From: Limnomonas spitsbergensis | Taxonomy: Eukaryota > Chlorophyta > Chlorophyceae > Chlamydomonadales | Length of the DNA: 64,000 bases | NCBI GenBank assembly: GCA_037349105.1 | Contig: JAYJMM010000040.1 | Location: forward strand, 62,001-126,000 | Reading direction: 5' to 3' | Shown: piece by piece, positions 46,139 through 59,845 of the stretch | Position numbering within the stretch: the first letter of the stretch is position 1 | Layout of the letters: the number at the start of each line of letters is the position of its first letter | Notes under the pieces: generated by a model | Databases searched by the model: none | What the model saw: only the letters and a program-made list of their open reading frames with translations | Told to the model about the DNA's origin: nothing | Program-made: the position numbers and the translations under genes

Positions 46139-48423
46139 TAGCCCTCTCCCGAGTCCACCCCGAGCCCTCTCCAGTACCCTCTCCAGTGCCATCCGACTCT
46201 CCGTCTCCATCGCTTTAGTGTAGAATGCCTTGTTACGCACATATATTTTCCATTTTTCAAAAGGGACATCCTTCATGCAGACGCAGCTACAGACTCAACA
46301 TGAACATCCGCAATAGCATTTGTTTAATGATAGACTTTCAAAGTAATGCATGATATTGTGATTGATGTAAATGGGTTTGTGAGAGGGGGTGTTGATTGAA
46401 GTAACTTGCAGTCATGCATGCGGTCAGACCATGGGTTCTTAATTTACTCAGGTTCATCGGGCCGAACAGCCAAGAACTCTGCTGCATGGAGCACACTAGC
46501 TCAAACTGTGGGCACCAAGCCTATACAGGAGGTGAAGAGAGAGGGGGCGCTGACCACAATAATGTGCGGTAATGCAGTCGTACCATGACCTATTAATTTA
46601 TTCAGCTACATCTGGTAGAACAGATGAGAACCATGTAACATGGTTGGCACAAGCTCGGGGCAGTAACTGCAAGCCTAGACATGAAGTGAAGGAAGAGATA
46701 GCGTGCGTCGACCACCATAAGCTGCGATGTTGCGGATTCATAATATATTTATGGACATCGGGCTGAACAGTCAAGAACTCCGGAACATGGAGCACAAAAG
46801 CCGGGATAGTGACAGCAAGCCTATGCAGGAAGTGAAGGAAGAGAGAGTGAGCGCTGATCACAATAAGCTGCGGTGATGCGGTAGGGCCATGTGTTATTAA
46901 TTTACACAGGTTCATTGGGCTGAACAGCCAGGCCACTGCAGCATGGTGCGCACTAGCTCGTGCTAGTGACAAGGAGCATAGACATGAACTGAATGAAGAG
47001 AGAGTGAGCGCAGACTGCAATAAAGTTGCAGTGATGCGGCCGGGCTATGCGTTATTGTTTTACTCGGGTTCATCGGGCAGAAAAGCCAACAACTCTGCAA
47101 TATGGAGCACACTAGCTCAGGCCATTAGGCAGCAAGCCTAGACAGGAAGTGAAGGACGGAATAGGGGGTGCTGACTGCAATAAGTTGCGGTGATGCGGTC
47201 GAGCCATGTGTTATTAATTCACCCAGGTTCATCGAGCTGAACAACCAAGACATCTGCAACATGGAGCACCCTAGCTCAAACCAGTGGGCACCAAGCCTAG
47301 ACAAGAAGTGGAGGAAGAGAGAGGGGTCGCTGACCGCAACCCTCCACCGCTTGCAGATGCATGTAGGGGTATGCACCTTCCACCACTTGCATTTGCATGT
47401 GGGGGACGCACCCTCCACCACATGCAGGAGCGTGTATGGGTATGCACCCTCCAATGCTTGCAAAGGCATGTGGGGGTATGCATACCTGAGTGGTCTACTA
47501 GTAGCCATCAGCCATTCCGAATCTGGAACTGCTGGCCTGCAGCTACAGCGAGCATGCACACCAGCATGGAGCTGCTGGCGAGTGGTGAGCTTCCATACCA
47601 AAATATAAAATTATAGATGCTAGCCAGCTTAGTGAACAGCCTGCACCATCTGGCGAGCTTGCGCACTAGCGTGACGCTTCTGGCCATCTTGCACACCAGC
47701 TATCAGCATGCAGTTGGTGGTCAGCTTGCGCACCGGCGTGCTTGGAGCTGAGGGACAACTTGCACACCAGCATGGAGCCCTCTCCAGTACCCTCTCCCGT
47801 GCCCTCCCCCGAGCCCTCCCCAGTACCCTCTCCCGTGCCCTCTCCAGTGCAATCCCCTGTGCCCTCCCCCGAGCCCTCTCCTGTGCCCTCCCATGAACCC
47901 TCTCCTGTAACCTATCATGTGCCCTCCCCCGTGCTTTCTCCAGTGCCATCATCCGTGCCCTCCCCCGAGCCCGCTCCAGTTCCCTCTCCAGTGCCCTCCC
48001 CCGAGCCCTCCCCAGTACCCTCTCCCGTGCCCTCTCCAGTGCCATTCCACGTGCCCTCCCTCGAGCCCTCCCTTGTACCCTCCCCTGTTCCCTCTTCCGA
48101 GCCCTCTCCATTAACCTCTCCAGTGCCCTCCCCCGAGCCCTCTCCAGTTCCCTCTCCAGTGCCCTCCCCCAAGCCCTCTCCAGTAACCTCCCCCGAGCCC
48201 TCCCCCGAGCCCTCCCATGTACCCTCCCCCCATGCCCTCCCCCGAGCTCTCTCATGTGCCCTCCCCCAAGCCCTCTCCAGAACCCTCCCCCGAGCCCTCA
48301 TCAGAACCCTCCCCCGAGCCTTCTCTAGTGCCCTCCCCCGTGCCCTCCCCCGAGCCCTCTCCATTACCCTCACACAAGCCCTCTTCAGTGCCCTCTCCCG
48401 AGCCCTCTCCAGTGCCCCCCCCC
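46139..48423. repeat. Satellite unit U15 (2,285 bp)
   Basis: Differs from U14 at very few places, one being GCAGAAAAGCC versus GCAGAAACGCC near 47078. Confidence 0.95.
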
Positions 48424-50708
48424 TAGCCCTCTCCCGAGTCCACCCCGAGCCCTCTCCAGTACCCTCTCCAGTGCCATCCGACTCTCCGTCTCCATCGCTT
48501 TAGTGTAGAATGCCTTGTTACGCACATATATTTTCCATTTTTCAAAAGGGACATCCTTCATGCAGACGCAGCTACAGACTCAACATGAACATCCGCAATA
48601 TCATTTGTTTAATGATAGACTTTCAAAGTAATGCATGATATTGTGATTGATGTAAATGGGTTTGTGAGAGGGGGTGTTGATTGAAGTAACTTGCAGTCAT
48701 GCATGCGGTCAGACCATGGGTTCTTAATTTACTCAGGTTCATCGGGCCGAACAGCCAAGAACTCTGCTGCATGGAGCACACTAGCTCAAACTGTGGGCAC
48801 CAAGCCTATACAGGAGGTGAAGAGAGAGGGGGCGCTGACCACAATAATGTGCGGTAATGCAGTCGTACCATGACCTATTAATTTATTCAGCTACATCTGG
48901 TAGAACAGATGAGAACCATGTAACATGGTTGGCACAAGCTCGGGGCAGTAACTGCAAGCCTAGACATGAAGTGAAGGAAGAGATAGCGTGCGTCGACCAC
49001 CATAAGCTGCGATGTTGCGGATTCATAATATATTTATGGACATCGGGCTGAACAGTCAAGAACTCCGGAACATGGAGCACAAAAGCCGGGATAGTGACAG
49101 CAAGCCTATGCAGGAAGTGAAGGAAGAGAGAGTGAGCGCTGATCACAATAAGCTGCGGTGATGCGGTAGGGCCATGTGTTATTAATTTACACAGGTTCAT
49201 TGGGCTGAACAGCCAGGCCACTGCAGCATGGTGCGCACTAGCTCGTGCTAGTGACAAGGAGCATAGACATGAACTGAATGAAGAGAGAGTGAGCGCAGAC
49301 TGCAATAAAGTTGCAGTGATGCGGCCGGGCTATGCGTTATTGTTTTACTCGGGTTCATCGGGCAGAAAAGCCAACAACTCTGCAATATGGAGCACACTAG
49401 CTCAGGCCATTAGGCAGCAAGCCTAGACAGGAAGTGAAGGACGGAATAGGGGGTGCTGACTGCAATAAGTTGCGGTGATGCGGTCGAGCCATGTGTTATT
49501 AATTCACCCAGGTTCATCGAGCTGAACAACCAAGACATCTGCAACATGGAGCACCCTAGCTCAAACCAGTGGGCACCAAGCCTAGACAAGAAGTGGAGGA
49601 AGAGAGAGGGGTCGCTGACCGCAACCCTCCACCGCTTGCAGATGCATGTAGGGGTATGCACCTTCCACCACTTGCATTTGCATGTGGGGGACGCACCCTC
49701 CACCACATGCAGGAGCGTGTATGGGTATGCACCCTCCAATGCTTGCAAAGGCATGTGGGGGTATGCATACCTGAGTGGTCTACTAGTAGCCATCAGCCAT
49801 TCCGAATCTGGAACTGCTGGCCTGCAGCTACAGCGAGCATGCACACCAGCATGGAGCTGCTGGCGAGTGGTGAGCTTCCATACCAAAATATAAAATTATA
49901 GATGCTAGCCAGCTTAGTGAACAGCCTGCACCATCTGGCGAGCTTGCGCACTAGCGTGACGCTTCTGGCCATCTTGCACACCAGCTATCAGCATGCAGTT
50001 GGTGGTCAGCTTGCGCACCGGCGTGCTTGGAGCTGAGGGACAACTTGCACACCAGCATGGAGCCCTCTCCAGTACCCTCTCCCGTGCCCTCCCCCGAGCC
50101 CTCCCCAGTACCCTCTCCCGTGCCCTCTCCAGTGCCATCCCCTGTGCCCTCCCCCGAGCCCTCTCATGTGCCCTCCCCTGAACCCTCTCCTGTAACCTAT
50201 CATGTGCCCTCCCCCGTGCTTTCTCCAGTGCCATCATCCGTGCCCTCCCCCGAGCCCGCTCCAGTTCCCTCTCCAGTGCCCTCCCCCGAGCCCTCCCCAG
50301 TACCCTCTCCCGTGCCCTCTCCAGTGCCATTCCACGTGCCCTCCCTCGAGCCCTCCCTTGTACCCTCCCCTGTTCCCTCTTCCGAGCCCTCTCTATTAAC
50401 CTCTCCAGTGCCCTCCCCCGAGCCCTCTCCAGTTCCCTCTCCAGTGCCCTCCCCCAAGCCCTCTCCAGTAACCTCCCCCGAGCCCTCCCCCGAGCCCTCC
50501 CATGTACCCTCCCCCCATGCCCTCCCCCGAGCCCTCTCATGTGCCCTCCCCCAAGCCCTCTCCAGAACCCTCCCCCGAGCCCGCATCAGAACCCTCCCCC
50601 GAGCCTTCTCTAGTGCCCTCCCCCGTGCCCTCCCCCGAGCCCTCTCCATTACCCTCACACAAGCCCTCTTCAGTGCCCTCTCCCGAGCCCTCTCCAGTGC
50701 CCTCCCCC
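48424..50708. repeat. Satellite unit U16 (2,285 bp)
   Basis: The front half is like U14/U15. The PSP tract differs (GTGCCATCCCC restored, CTCTCATGTGCC near 50162, CTCTCTATTAACC near 50393) and is closer to U17, so a switch point lies inside the unit. Private: AATATCATTTG near 48598. Confidence 0.95.
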
Positions 50709-52992
50709 TAGCCCTCTCCCGAGTCCACCCCGAGCCCTCTCCAGTACCCTCTCCAGTGCCATCCGACTCTCCGACTCCATCGCTTTAGTGTAGAATGCCT
50801 TGTTACGCACATATATTTTCATTTTTCAAAAGGGACATCCTTCATGCAGACGCAGCTACAGACTCAACATGAACATCCGCAATAGCATTTGTTTAATGAT
50901 AGACTTTCAAAGTAATGCATGATATTGTGATTGATGTAAATGGGTTTGTGAGAGGGGGTGTTGATTGAAGTAACTTGCAGTCATGCATGCGGTCAGACCA
51001 TGGGTTCTTAATTTACTCAGGTTCATCGGGCCGAACAGCCAAGAACTCTGCTGCATGGAGCACACTAGCTCAAACTGTGGGCACCAAGCCTATACAGGAG
51101 GTGAAGAGAGAGGGGGCGCTGACCACAATAATGTGCGGTAATGCAGTCGTACCATGACCTATTAATTTATCCAGCTACATCTGGTAGAACAGATGAGAAC
51201 CATGTAACATGGTTGGCACAAGCTCGGGGCAGTAACTGCAAGCCTAGACATGAAGTGAAGGAAGAGATAGCGTGCGTCGACCACCATAAGCTGCGATGTT
51301 GCGGATTCATAATATATTTATGGAGATCGGGCTGAACAGTCAAGAACGCCGGAACATGGAGCACAAAAGCCGGGATAGTGACAGCAAGCATATGCAGGAA
51401 GTGAAGGAAGAGAGAGTGAGCGCTGATCACAATAAGCTGCGGTGATGCGGTAGGGCCATGTGTTATTAATTTACACATGTTCATTGGGCTGAACAGCCAG
51501 GCCACTGCAGCATGGTGCGCACTAGCTCGTGCTAGTGACAAGGAGCATAGACATGAACTGAATGAAGAGAGAGTGAGCGCAGACTGCAATAAAGTTGCAG
51601 TGATGCGGCCGGGCTATGCGTTATTGTTTTACTCGGGTTCATCGGGCAGAAAAGCCAACAACTCTGCAATATGGAGCACACTAGCTCAGGCCATTAGGCA
51701 GCAAGCCTAGACAGGAAGTGAAGGACGGAATAGGGGGTGCTGACTGCAATAAGTTGCGGTGATGCGGTCGAGCCATGTGTTATTAATTCACCCAGGTTCA
51801 TCGAGCTGAACAACCAAGACATCTGCAACATGGAGCACCCTAGCTCAAACCAGTGGGCACCAAGCCTAGACAAGAAGTGGAGGAAGAGAGAGGGGTCGCT
51901 GACCGCAACCCTCCACCGCTTGCAGAGGCATGTAGGGGTATGCACCTTCCACCACTTGCATGTGCAGGTGGGGGACGCACCCTCCACCACATGCATGTGC
52001 GTGTATGGGTATGCACCCTCCAATGCTTGCAAAGGCATGTAGGGGTATGCATACCTGAGTGGTCTACTAGTAGCCATCAGCCATTCCGAATCTGGAACTG
52101 CTGGCCTGCAGCTACAGCGAGCATGCACACCAGCATGGAGCTGCTGGCGAGTGGTGAGCTTCCATGCCAAAATATAAAATTATAGATGCTAGCCAGCTTA
52201 GTGAACAGCCTGCACCATCTGGCGAGCTTGCGCACTTGCGTGAAGCTTCTGGCCATCTTGCACACCAGCTATCAGCATGAAGTTGGTGGTCAGCTTGCGC
52301 ACCGGCGTGCTTGGAGCTGAGGGACAACTTGCACACCAGCATGGAGCCCTCTCCAGTACCCTCTCCCGTGCCCTCCCCCGAGCCCTCCCCAGTACCCTCT
52401 CCCGTGCCCTCTCCAGTGCCATCCCCTGTGCCCTCCCCCGAGCCCTCTCCTGTGCCCTCCCCTGAAACCTCTCCTGTAACCTATCATGTGCCCTCCCCCG
52501 TGCTTTCTCCAGTGCCATCATCCGTGCCCTCCCCCGAGCCCGCTCCAGTTCCCTCTCCAGTGCCCTCCCCCGAGCCCTCCCCAGTACCCTCTCCCGTGCC
52601 CTCTCCAGTGCCATTCCACGTGCCCTCCCTCGAGCCCTCCCTTGTAACCTCCCCTGTTCCCTCTTCCGAGCCCTCTCCATTAACCTCTCCAGTGCCCTCC
52701 CCCGAGCCCTCTCCAGTTCCCTCTCCAGTGCCCTCCCCCAAGCCCTCTCCAGTAACCTCCCCCGAGCCCTCCCCCGAGCCCTCCCATGTACCCTCCCCCC
52801 ATGCCCTCCCCCGAGCCCTCTCATGTGCCCTCCCCCAAGCCCTCTCCAGAACCCTCCCCCGAGCCCGCATCAGAACCCTCCCCCGAGCCTTCTCTAGTGC
52901 CCTCCCCCGTGCCCTCCCCCGAGCCCTCTCCATTACCCTCACACAAGCCCTCTTCAGTGCCCTCTCCCGAGCCCTCTCCAGTGCCCTCCCCC
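50709..52992. repeat. Satellite unit U17 (2,284 bp)
   Basis: One T is missing in ATATATTTTCATTTTTC near 50815 (shared with U18). TATGGAGATCGGG is shared with U18. Its 36-bp repeats and GCATGAAGTTGG are of the U1-U12 type, unlike U13-U16 and U18. Confidence 0.95.
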
Positions 52993-55275
52993 TAGCCCTC
53001 TCCCGAGTCCACCCCGAGCCCTCTCCAGTACCCTCTCCAGTGCCATCCGACTCTCCGACTCCATCGCTTTAGTGTAGAATGCCTTGTTACGCACATATAT
53101 TTTCATTTTTCAAAAGGGACATCCTTCATGCAGACGCAGCTACAGACTCAACATGAACATCCGCAATAGCATTTGTTTAATGATAGACTTTCAAAGTAAT
53201 GCATGATATTGTGATTGATGTAAATGGGTTTGTGAGAGGTGGTGTTGATTGAAGTAACTTGCAGTCATGCATGCGGTCAGACCATGGGTTCTTAATTTAC
53301 TCAGGTTCATCGGGCCGAACAGCCAAGAACTCTGCTGCATGGAGCACACTAGCTCAAACTGTGGGCACCAAGCCTATACAGGAGGTGAAGAGAGAGGGGG
53401 CGCTGACCACAATAATGTGCGGTAATGCAGTCGTACCATGACCTATTAATTTATCCAGCTACATCTGGTAGAACAGATGAGAACCATGTAACATGGTTGG
53501 CACAAGCTCGGGGCAGTAACTGCAAGCCTAGACATGAAGTGAAGGAAGAGATAGCGTGCGTCGACCACCATAAGCTGCGATGTTGCGGATTCATAATATA
53601 TTTATGGAGATCGGGCTGAACAGTCAAGAACTCCGGAACATGGAGCACAAAAGCCGGGATAGTGACAGCAAGCCTATGCAGGAAGTGAAGGAAGAGAGAG
53701 TGAGCGCTGATCACAATAAGCTGCGGTGATGCGGTAGGGCCATGTGTTATTAATTTACACATGTTCATTGGGCTGAACAGCCAGGCCACTGCAGCATGGT
53801 GCGCACTAGCTCGTGCTAGTGACAAGGAGCATAGACATGAACTGAATGAAGAGAGAGTGAGCGCAGACTGCAATAAAGTTGCAGTGATGCGGCCGGGCTA
53901 TGCGTTATTGTTTTACTCGGGTTCATCGGGCAGAAAAGCCAACAACTCTGCAATATGGAGCACACTAGCTCAGGCCATTAGGCAGCAAGCCTAGACAGGA
54001 AGTGAAGGACGGAATATGGGGTGCTGACTGCAATAAGTTGCGGTGATGCGGTCGAGCCATGTGTTATTAATTCACCCAGGTTCATCGAGCTGAACAACCA
54101 AGACATCTGCAACATGGAGCACCCTAGCTCAAACCAGTGGGCACCAAGCCTAGACAAGAAGTGGAGGAAGAGAGAGGGGTCGCTGACCGCAACCCTCCAC
54201 CGCTTGCAGAGGCATGTAGGGGTATGCACCTTCCACCACTTGCATGTGCATGTGGGGGACGCAACCTCCACCACATGCAGGAGCGTGTATGGGTATGCAC
54301 CCTCCAATGCTTGCAAAGGCATGTGGGGGTATGCATACCTGAGTGGTCTACTAGTAGCCATCAGCCATTCCGAATCTGGAACTGCTGGCCTGCAGCTACA
54401 GCGAGCATGCACACCAGCATGGAGCTGCTGGCGAGTGGTGAGCTTCCATACCAAAATATAAAATTATAGATGCTAGCCAGCTTAGTGAACAGCCTGCACC
54501 ATCTGGCGAGCTTGCGCACTAGCGTGACGCTTCTGGCCATCTTGCACACCAGCTATCAGCATGCAGTTGGTGGTCAGCTTGCGCACCGGCGTGCTTGGAG
54601 CTGAGGGACAACTTGCACACCAGCATGGAGCCCTCTCCAGTACCCTCTCCCGTGCCCTCCCCCGAGCCCTCCCCAGTACCCTCTCCCGTGCCCTCTCCAG
54701 TGCCATCCCCTGTGCCCTCCCCCGAGCCCTCTCCTGTGCCCTCCCCTGAACCCTCTCCTGTAACCTATCATGTGCCCTCCCCCGTGCTTTCTCCAGTGCC
54801 ATCATCCGTGCCCTCCCCCGAGCCCGCTCCAGTTCCCTCTCCAGTGCCCTCCCCCGAGCCCTCCCCAGTACCCTCTCCCGTGCCCTCTCCAGTGCCATTC
54901 CACGTGCCCTCCCTCGAGCCCTCCCTTGTACCCTCCCCTGTTCCCTCTTCCGAGCCCTCTCCATTAACCTCTCCAGTGCCCTCCCCCGAGCCCTCTCCAG
55001 TTCCCTCTCCAGTGCCCTCCCCCAAGCCCTCTCCAGTAACCTCCCCCGAGCCCTCCCCCGAGCCCTCCCATGTACCCTCCCCCCATGCCCTCCCCCGAGC
55101 CCTCTCATGTGCCCTCCCCCAAGCCCTCTCCAGAACCCTCCCCCGAGCCCGCATCAGAACCCTCCCCCGAGCCTTCTCTAGTGCCCTCCCCCGTGCCCTC
55201 CCCCGAGCCCTCTCCATTACCCTCACACAAGCCCTCTTCAGTGCCCTCTCCCGAGCCCTCTCCAGTGCCCCCCCG
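52993..55275. repeat. Satellite unit U18 (2,283 bp)
   Basis: Has the U17 T deletion and a second one-base loss at its end (CCCCCCCGTAG, as U12). GGAATATGGGG near 54013 is shared with U20 and U21. Confidence 0.95.
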
Positions 55276-57560
55276 TAGCCCTCTCCCGAGTCCACCCCGA
55301 GCCCTCTCCAGTACCCTCTCCAGTGCCATCCGACTCTCCGACTCCATCGCTTTAGTGTATAATGCCTTGTTACGCACATATATTTTTCATTTTTCAAAAG
55401 GGACATCCTTCATGCAGACGTAGCTACAGACTCAACATGAACATCCGCAATAGCATTTGTTTAATGATAGACTTTCAAAGTAATGCATGATATTGTGATT
55501 GATGTAAATGGGTTTGTGAGAGGGGGTGTTGATTGAAGTAACTTGCAGTCATGCATGCGGTCAGACCATGGGTTCTTAATTTACTCAGGTTCATCGGGCC
55601 GAACAGCCAAGAACTCTGCTGCATGGAGCACACTAGCTCAAACGGTGGGCACCAAGCCTATACAGGAGGTGAAGAGAGAGGGGGCGCTGACCACAATAAT
55701 GTGCGGTAATGCAGTCGTACCATGACCTATTAATTTATTCAGCTACATCTGGTAGAACAGATGAGAACCATGTAACATGGTTGGCACAAGCTCGGGGCAG
55801 TAACTGCAAGCCTAGACATGAAGTGAAGGAAGAGATAGCGTGCGTCGACCACCATAAGCTGCGATGTTGCGGATTCATAATATATTTATGGACATCGGGC
55901 TGAACAGTCAAGAACTCCGGAACATGGAGCACAAAAGCCGGGATAGTGACAGCAAGCCTATGCAGGAAGTGAAGGAAGAGAGAGTGAGCGCTGATCACAA
56001 TAAGCTGCGGTGATGCGGTAGGGCCATGTGTTATTAATTTACACATGTTCATTGGGCTGAACAGCCAGGCCACTGCAGCATGGGGCGCACTAGCTCGTGC
56101 TAGTGACAAGGAGCATATACATGAACTGAATGAAGAGAGAGTGAGCGCAGACTGCAAAAAAGTTGCAGTGACGCGGCCGGGCTATGCGTTATTGTTTTAC
56201 TCGGGTTCATCGGGCAGAAAAGCCAACAACTCTGCAATATGGAGCACACTAGCTCAGGCCATTAGGCAGCAAGCCTAGACAGGAAGTGAAGGACGGAATA
56301 GGGGGTGCTGACTGCAATAAGTTGCGGTGATGCGGTCGAGCCATGTGTTATTAATTCACCCAGGTTCATCGAGCTGAACAACCAAGACATCTGCAACATG
56401 GAGCACCCTAGCTCAAACCAGTGGGCACCAAGCCTAGACAAGAAGTGGAGGAAGAGAGAGGGGTCGCTGACCGCAACCCTCCACCGCTTGCAGAGGCATG
56501 TAGGGGTATGCACCTTCCACCACTTGCATGTGCATGTGGGGGACGCACCCTCCACCACATGCATGTGCGTGTATGGGTATGCACCCTCCAATGCTTGCAA
56601 AGGCATGTGGGGGTATGCATACCTGAGTGGTCTACTAGTAGCCATCAGCCATTCCGAATCTGGAACTGCTGGCCTGCAGCTACAGCGAGCATGCACACCA
56701 GCATGGAGCTGCTGGCGAGTGGTGAGCTTCCATGCCAAAATATAAAATTATAGATGCTAGCCAGCTTAGTGAACAGCCTGCACCATCTGGCGAGCTTGCG
56801 CACTAGCGTGACGCTTCTGGCCATCTTGCACACCAGCTATCAGCATGAAGTTGGTGGTCAGCTTGCGCACCGGCGTGCTTGGAGCTGAGGGACAACTTGC
56901 ACACCAGCATGGAGCCCTCTCCAGTACCCTCTCCCGTGCCCTCCCCCGAGCCCTCCCCAGTACCCTCTCCCGTGCCCTCTCCAGTGCCATCCCCTGTGCC
57001 CTCCCCCGAGCCCTCTCCTGTGCCCTCCCATGAACCCTCTCCTGTAACCTATCATGTGCCCTCCCCCGTGCTTTCTCCAGTGCCATCATCCGTGCCCTCC
57101 CCCGAGCCCTCTCCAGTTCCCTCTCCAGTGCCCTCCCCCGAGCCCTCCCCAGTACCCTCTCCCGTGCCCTCTCCAGTGCCATTCCACGTGCCCTCCCTCG
57201 AGCCCTCCCCTGTACCCTCCCCTGTTCCCTCTTCCAAGCCCTCTCCAGTACCCTCTCCAGTGCCCTCCCCCGAGCCCTCTCCAGTTCCCTCTCCAGTTCC
57301 CTCCCCCAAGCCCTCTCCAGTAACGTCCCCCGAGCCCTCCCCCGAGCCCTCCCATGTACCCTCCCCCCATGCCCTCCCCCGAGCTCTCTCATGTGCCCTC
57401 CCCCAAGCCCTCTCCAGAACCCTCCCCCGAGCCCTCATCAGAACCCTCCCCCGAGCCTTCTCTAGTGCCCTCCCCCGTGCCCTCCCCCGAGCCCTCTCCA
57501 GTACCCTCACACAAGCCCTCTTCAGTGCCCTCTCCCGAGCCCTCTCCAGTGCCCCCCCCC
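55276..57560. repeat. Satellite unit U19 (2,285 bp)
   Basis: Starts with the U13-like GCAGACGTAGC. GAGCATATACATG near 56112 is private. The PSP tract has CTTCCAAGCCC and GTAACGTCC, shared with U20. Confidence 0.95.
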
Positions 57561-59845
57561 TAGCCCTCTCCCGAGTCCACCCCGAGCCCTCTCCAGTACC
57601 CTCTCCAGTGCCATCCGACTCTCCGACTCCATCGCTTTAGTGTAGAATGCCTTGTTACGCACATATATTTTTCATTTTTCAAAAGGGACATCCTTCATGC
57701 AGACGCAGCTACAGACTCAACATGAACATCCGCAATAGCATTTGTTTAATGATAGACTTTCAAAGTAATGCATGATATTGTGATTGATGTAAATGGGTTT
57801 GTGAGAGGGGGTGTTGATTGAAGTAACTTGCAGTCATGCATGCGGTCAGACCATGTGTTCTTAATTTACTCAGGTTCATCGGGCCGAACAGCCAAGGACT
57901 CTGCTGCATGGAGCACACTAGCTCAAACTGTGGGCACCAAGCCTATACAGGAGGTGAAGAGAGAGGGGGCGCTGACCACAATAATGTGCGGTAATGCAGT
58001 CGTACCATGACCTATTAATTTATTCAGCTACATCTGGTAGAACAGATGAGAACCATGTAACATGGTTGGCACAAGCTCGGGGCAGTAACTGCAAGCCTAG
58101 ACATGAAGTGAAGGAAGAGATAGCGTGCGTCGACCACCATAAGCTGCGATGTTGCGGATTCATAATATATTTATGGACATCGGGCTGAACAGTCAAGAAC
58201 TCCGGAACATGGAGCACAAAAGCCGGGATAGTGACAGCAAGCCTATGCAGGAAGTGAATGAAGAGAGAGTGAGCGCTGATCACAATAAGCTGCGGTGATG
58301 CGGTAGGGCCATGTGTTATTAATTTACACAGGTTCAATGGGCTGAACAGCCAGGCCACTGCAGCATGGGGCGCACTAGCTCGTGCTAGTGACAAGGAGCA
58401 TAGACATGAACTGAATGAAGAGAGAGTGAGCGCAGACTGCAAAAAAGTTGCAGTGACGCGGCCGGGCTATGCGTTATTGTTTTACTCGGGTTCATCGGGC
58501 AGAAAAGCCAACAACTCTGCAATATGGAGCACAATAGCTCAGGCCATTAGGCAACAAGCCTAGACAGGAAGTGAAGGACGGAATATGGGGTGCTGACTGC
58601 AATAAGTTGCGGTGATGCGGTCGAGCCATGTGTTATTAATTCACCCAGGTTCATCGAGCTGAACAACCAAGACATCTGCAACATGGAGCACCCTAGCTCA
58701 AACCAGTGGGCACCAAGCCTAGACAAGAAGTGGAGGAAGAGAGAGGGGTCGCTGACCGCAACCCTCCACCGCTTGCAGAGGCATGTAGGGGTATGCACCT
58801 TCCACCACTTGCATGTGCAGGTGGGGGACGCACCCTCCACCACATGCATGTGCGTGTATGGGTATGCACCCTCCAATGCTTGCAAAGGCATGTAGGGGTA
58901 TGCATACCTGAGTGGTCTACTAGTAGCCATCAGCCATTCCGAATCTGGAACTGCTGGTCTGCAGCTACAGCGAGCATGCACACCAGCATGGAGCTGCTGG
59001 CGAGTGGTGAGCTTCCATGCCAAAATATAAAATTATAGATGCTAGCCAGCTTAGTGAACAGCCTGCACCATCTGGCGAGCTTGCGCACTAGCGTGACGCT
59101 TCTGGCCATCTTGCACACCAGCTATCAGCATGAAGTTGGTGGTCAGCTTGCGCACCGGCGTGCTTGGAGCTGAGGGACAACTTGCACACCAGCATGGAGC
59201 CCTCTCCAGTACCCTCTCCCGTGCCCTCCCCCGAGCCCTCCCCAGTACCCTCTCCCGTGCCCTCTCCAGTGCCATCCCCTGTGCCCTCCCCCGAGCCCTC
59301 TCCTGTGCCCTCCCATGAACCCTCTCCTGTAACCTATCATGTGCCCTCCCCCGTGCTTTCTCCAGTGCCATCATCCGTGCCCTCCCCCGAGCCCTCTCCA
59401 GTTCCCTCTCCAGTGCCCTCCCCCGAGCCCTCCCCAGTACCCTCTCCCGTGCCCTCTCCAGTGCCATTCCACGTGCCCTCCCTCGAGCCCTCCCCTGTAC
59501 CCTCCCCTGTTCCCTCTTCCAAGCCCTCTCCAGTACCCTCTCCAGTGCCCTCCCCCGAGCCCTCTCCAGTTCCCTCTCCAGTTCCCTCCCCCAAGCCCTC
59601 TCCAGTAACGTCCCCCGAGCCCTCCCCCGAGCCCTCCCATGTACCCTCCCCCCATGCCCTCCCCCGAGCTCTCTCATGTGCCCTCCCCCAAGCCCTCTCC
59701 AGAACCCTCCCCCGAGCCCTCATCAGAACCCTCCCCCGAGCCTTCTCTAGTGCCCTCCCCCGTGCCCTCCCCCGAGCCCTCTCCAGTACCCTCACACAAG
59801 CCCTCTTCAGTGCCCTCTCCCGAGCCCTCTCCAGTGCCCCCCCCC
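57561..59845. repeat. Satellite unit U20 (2,285 bp)
   Basis: CCAAGGACTCTG, GTGAATGAAGAG and AGGCAACAAGCC are shared with U21. The stop of its PSP frame (in the first bases of U21) is changed from TAG to TAT, so the frame runs on to 60060. Confidence 0.95.
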
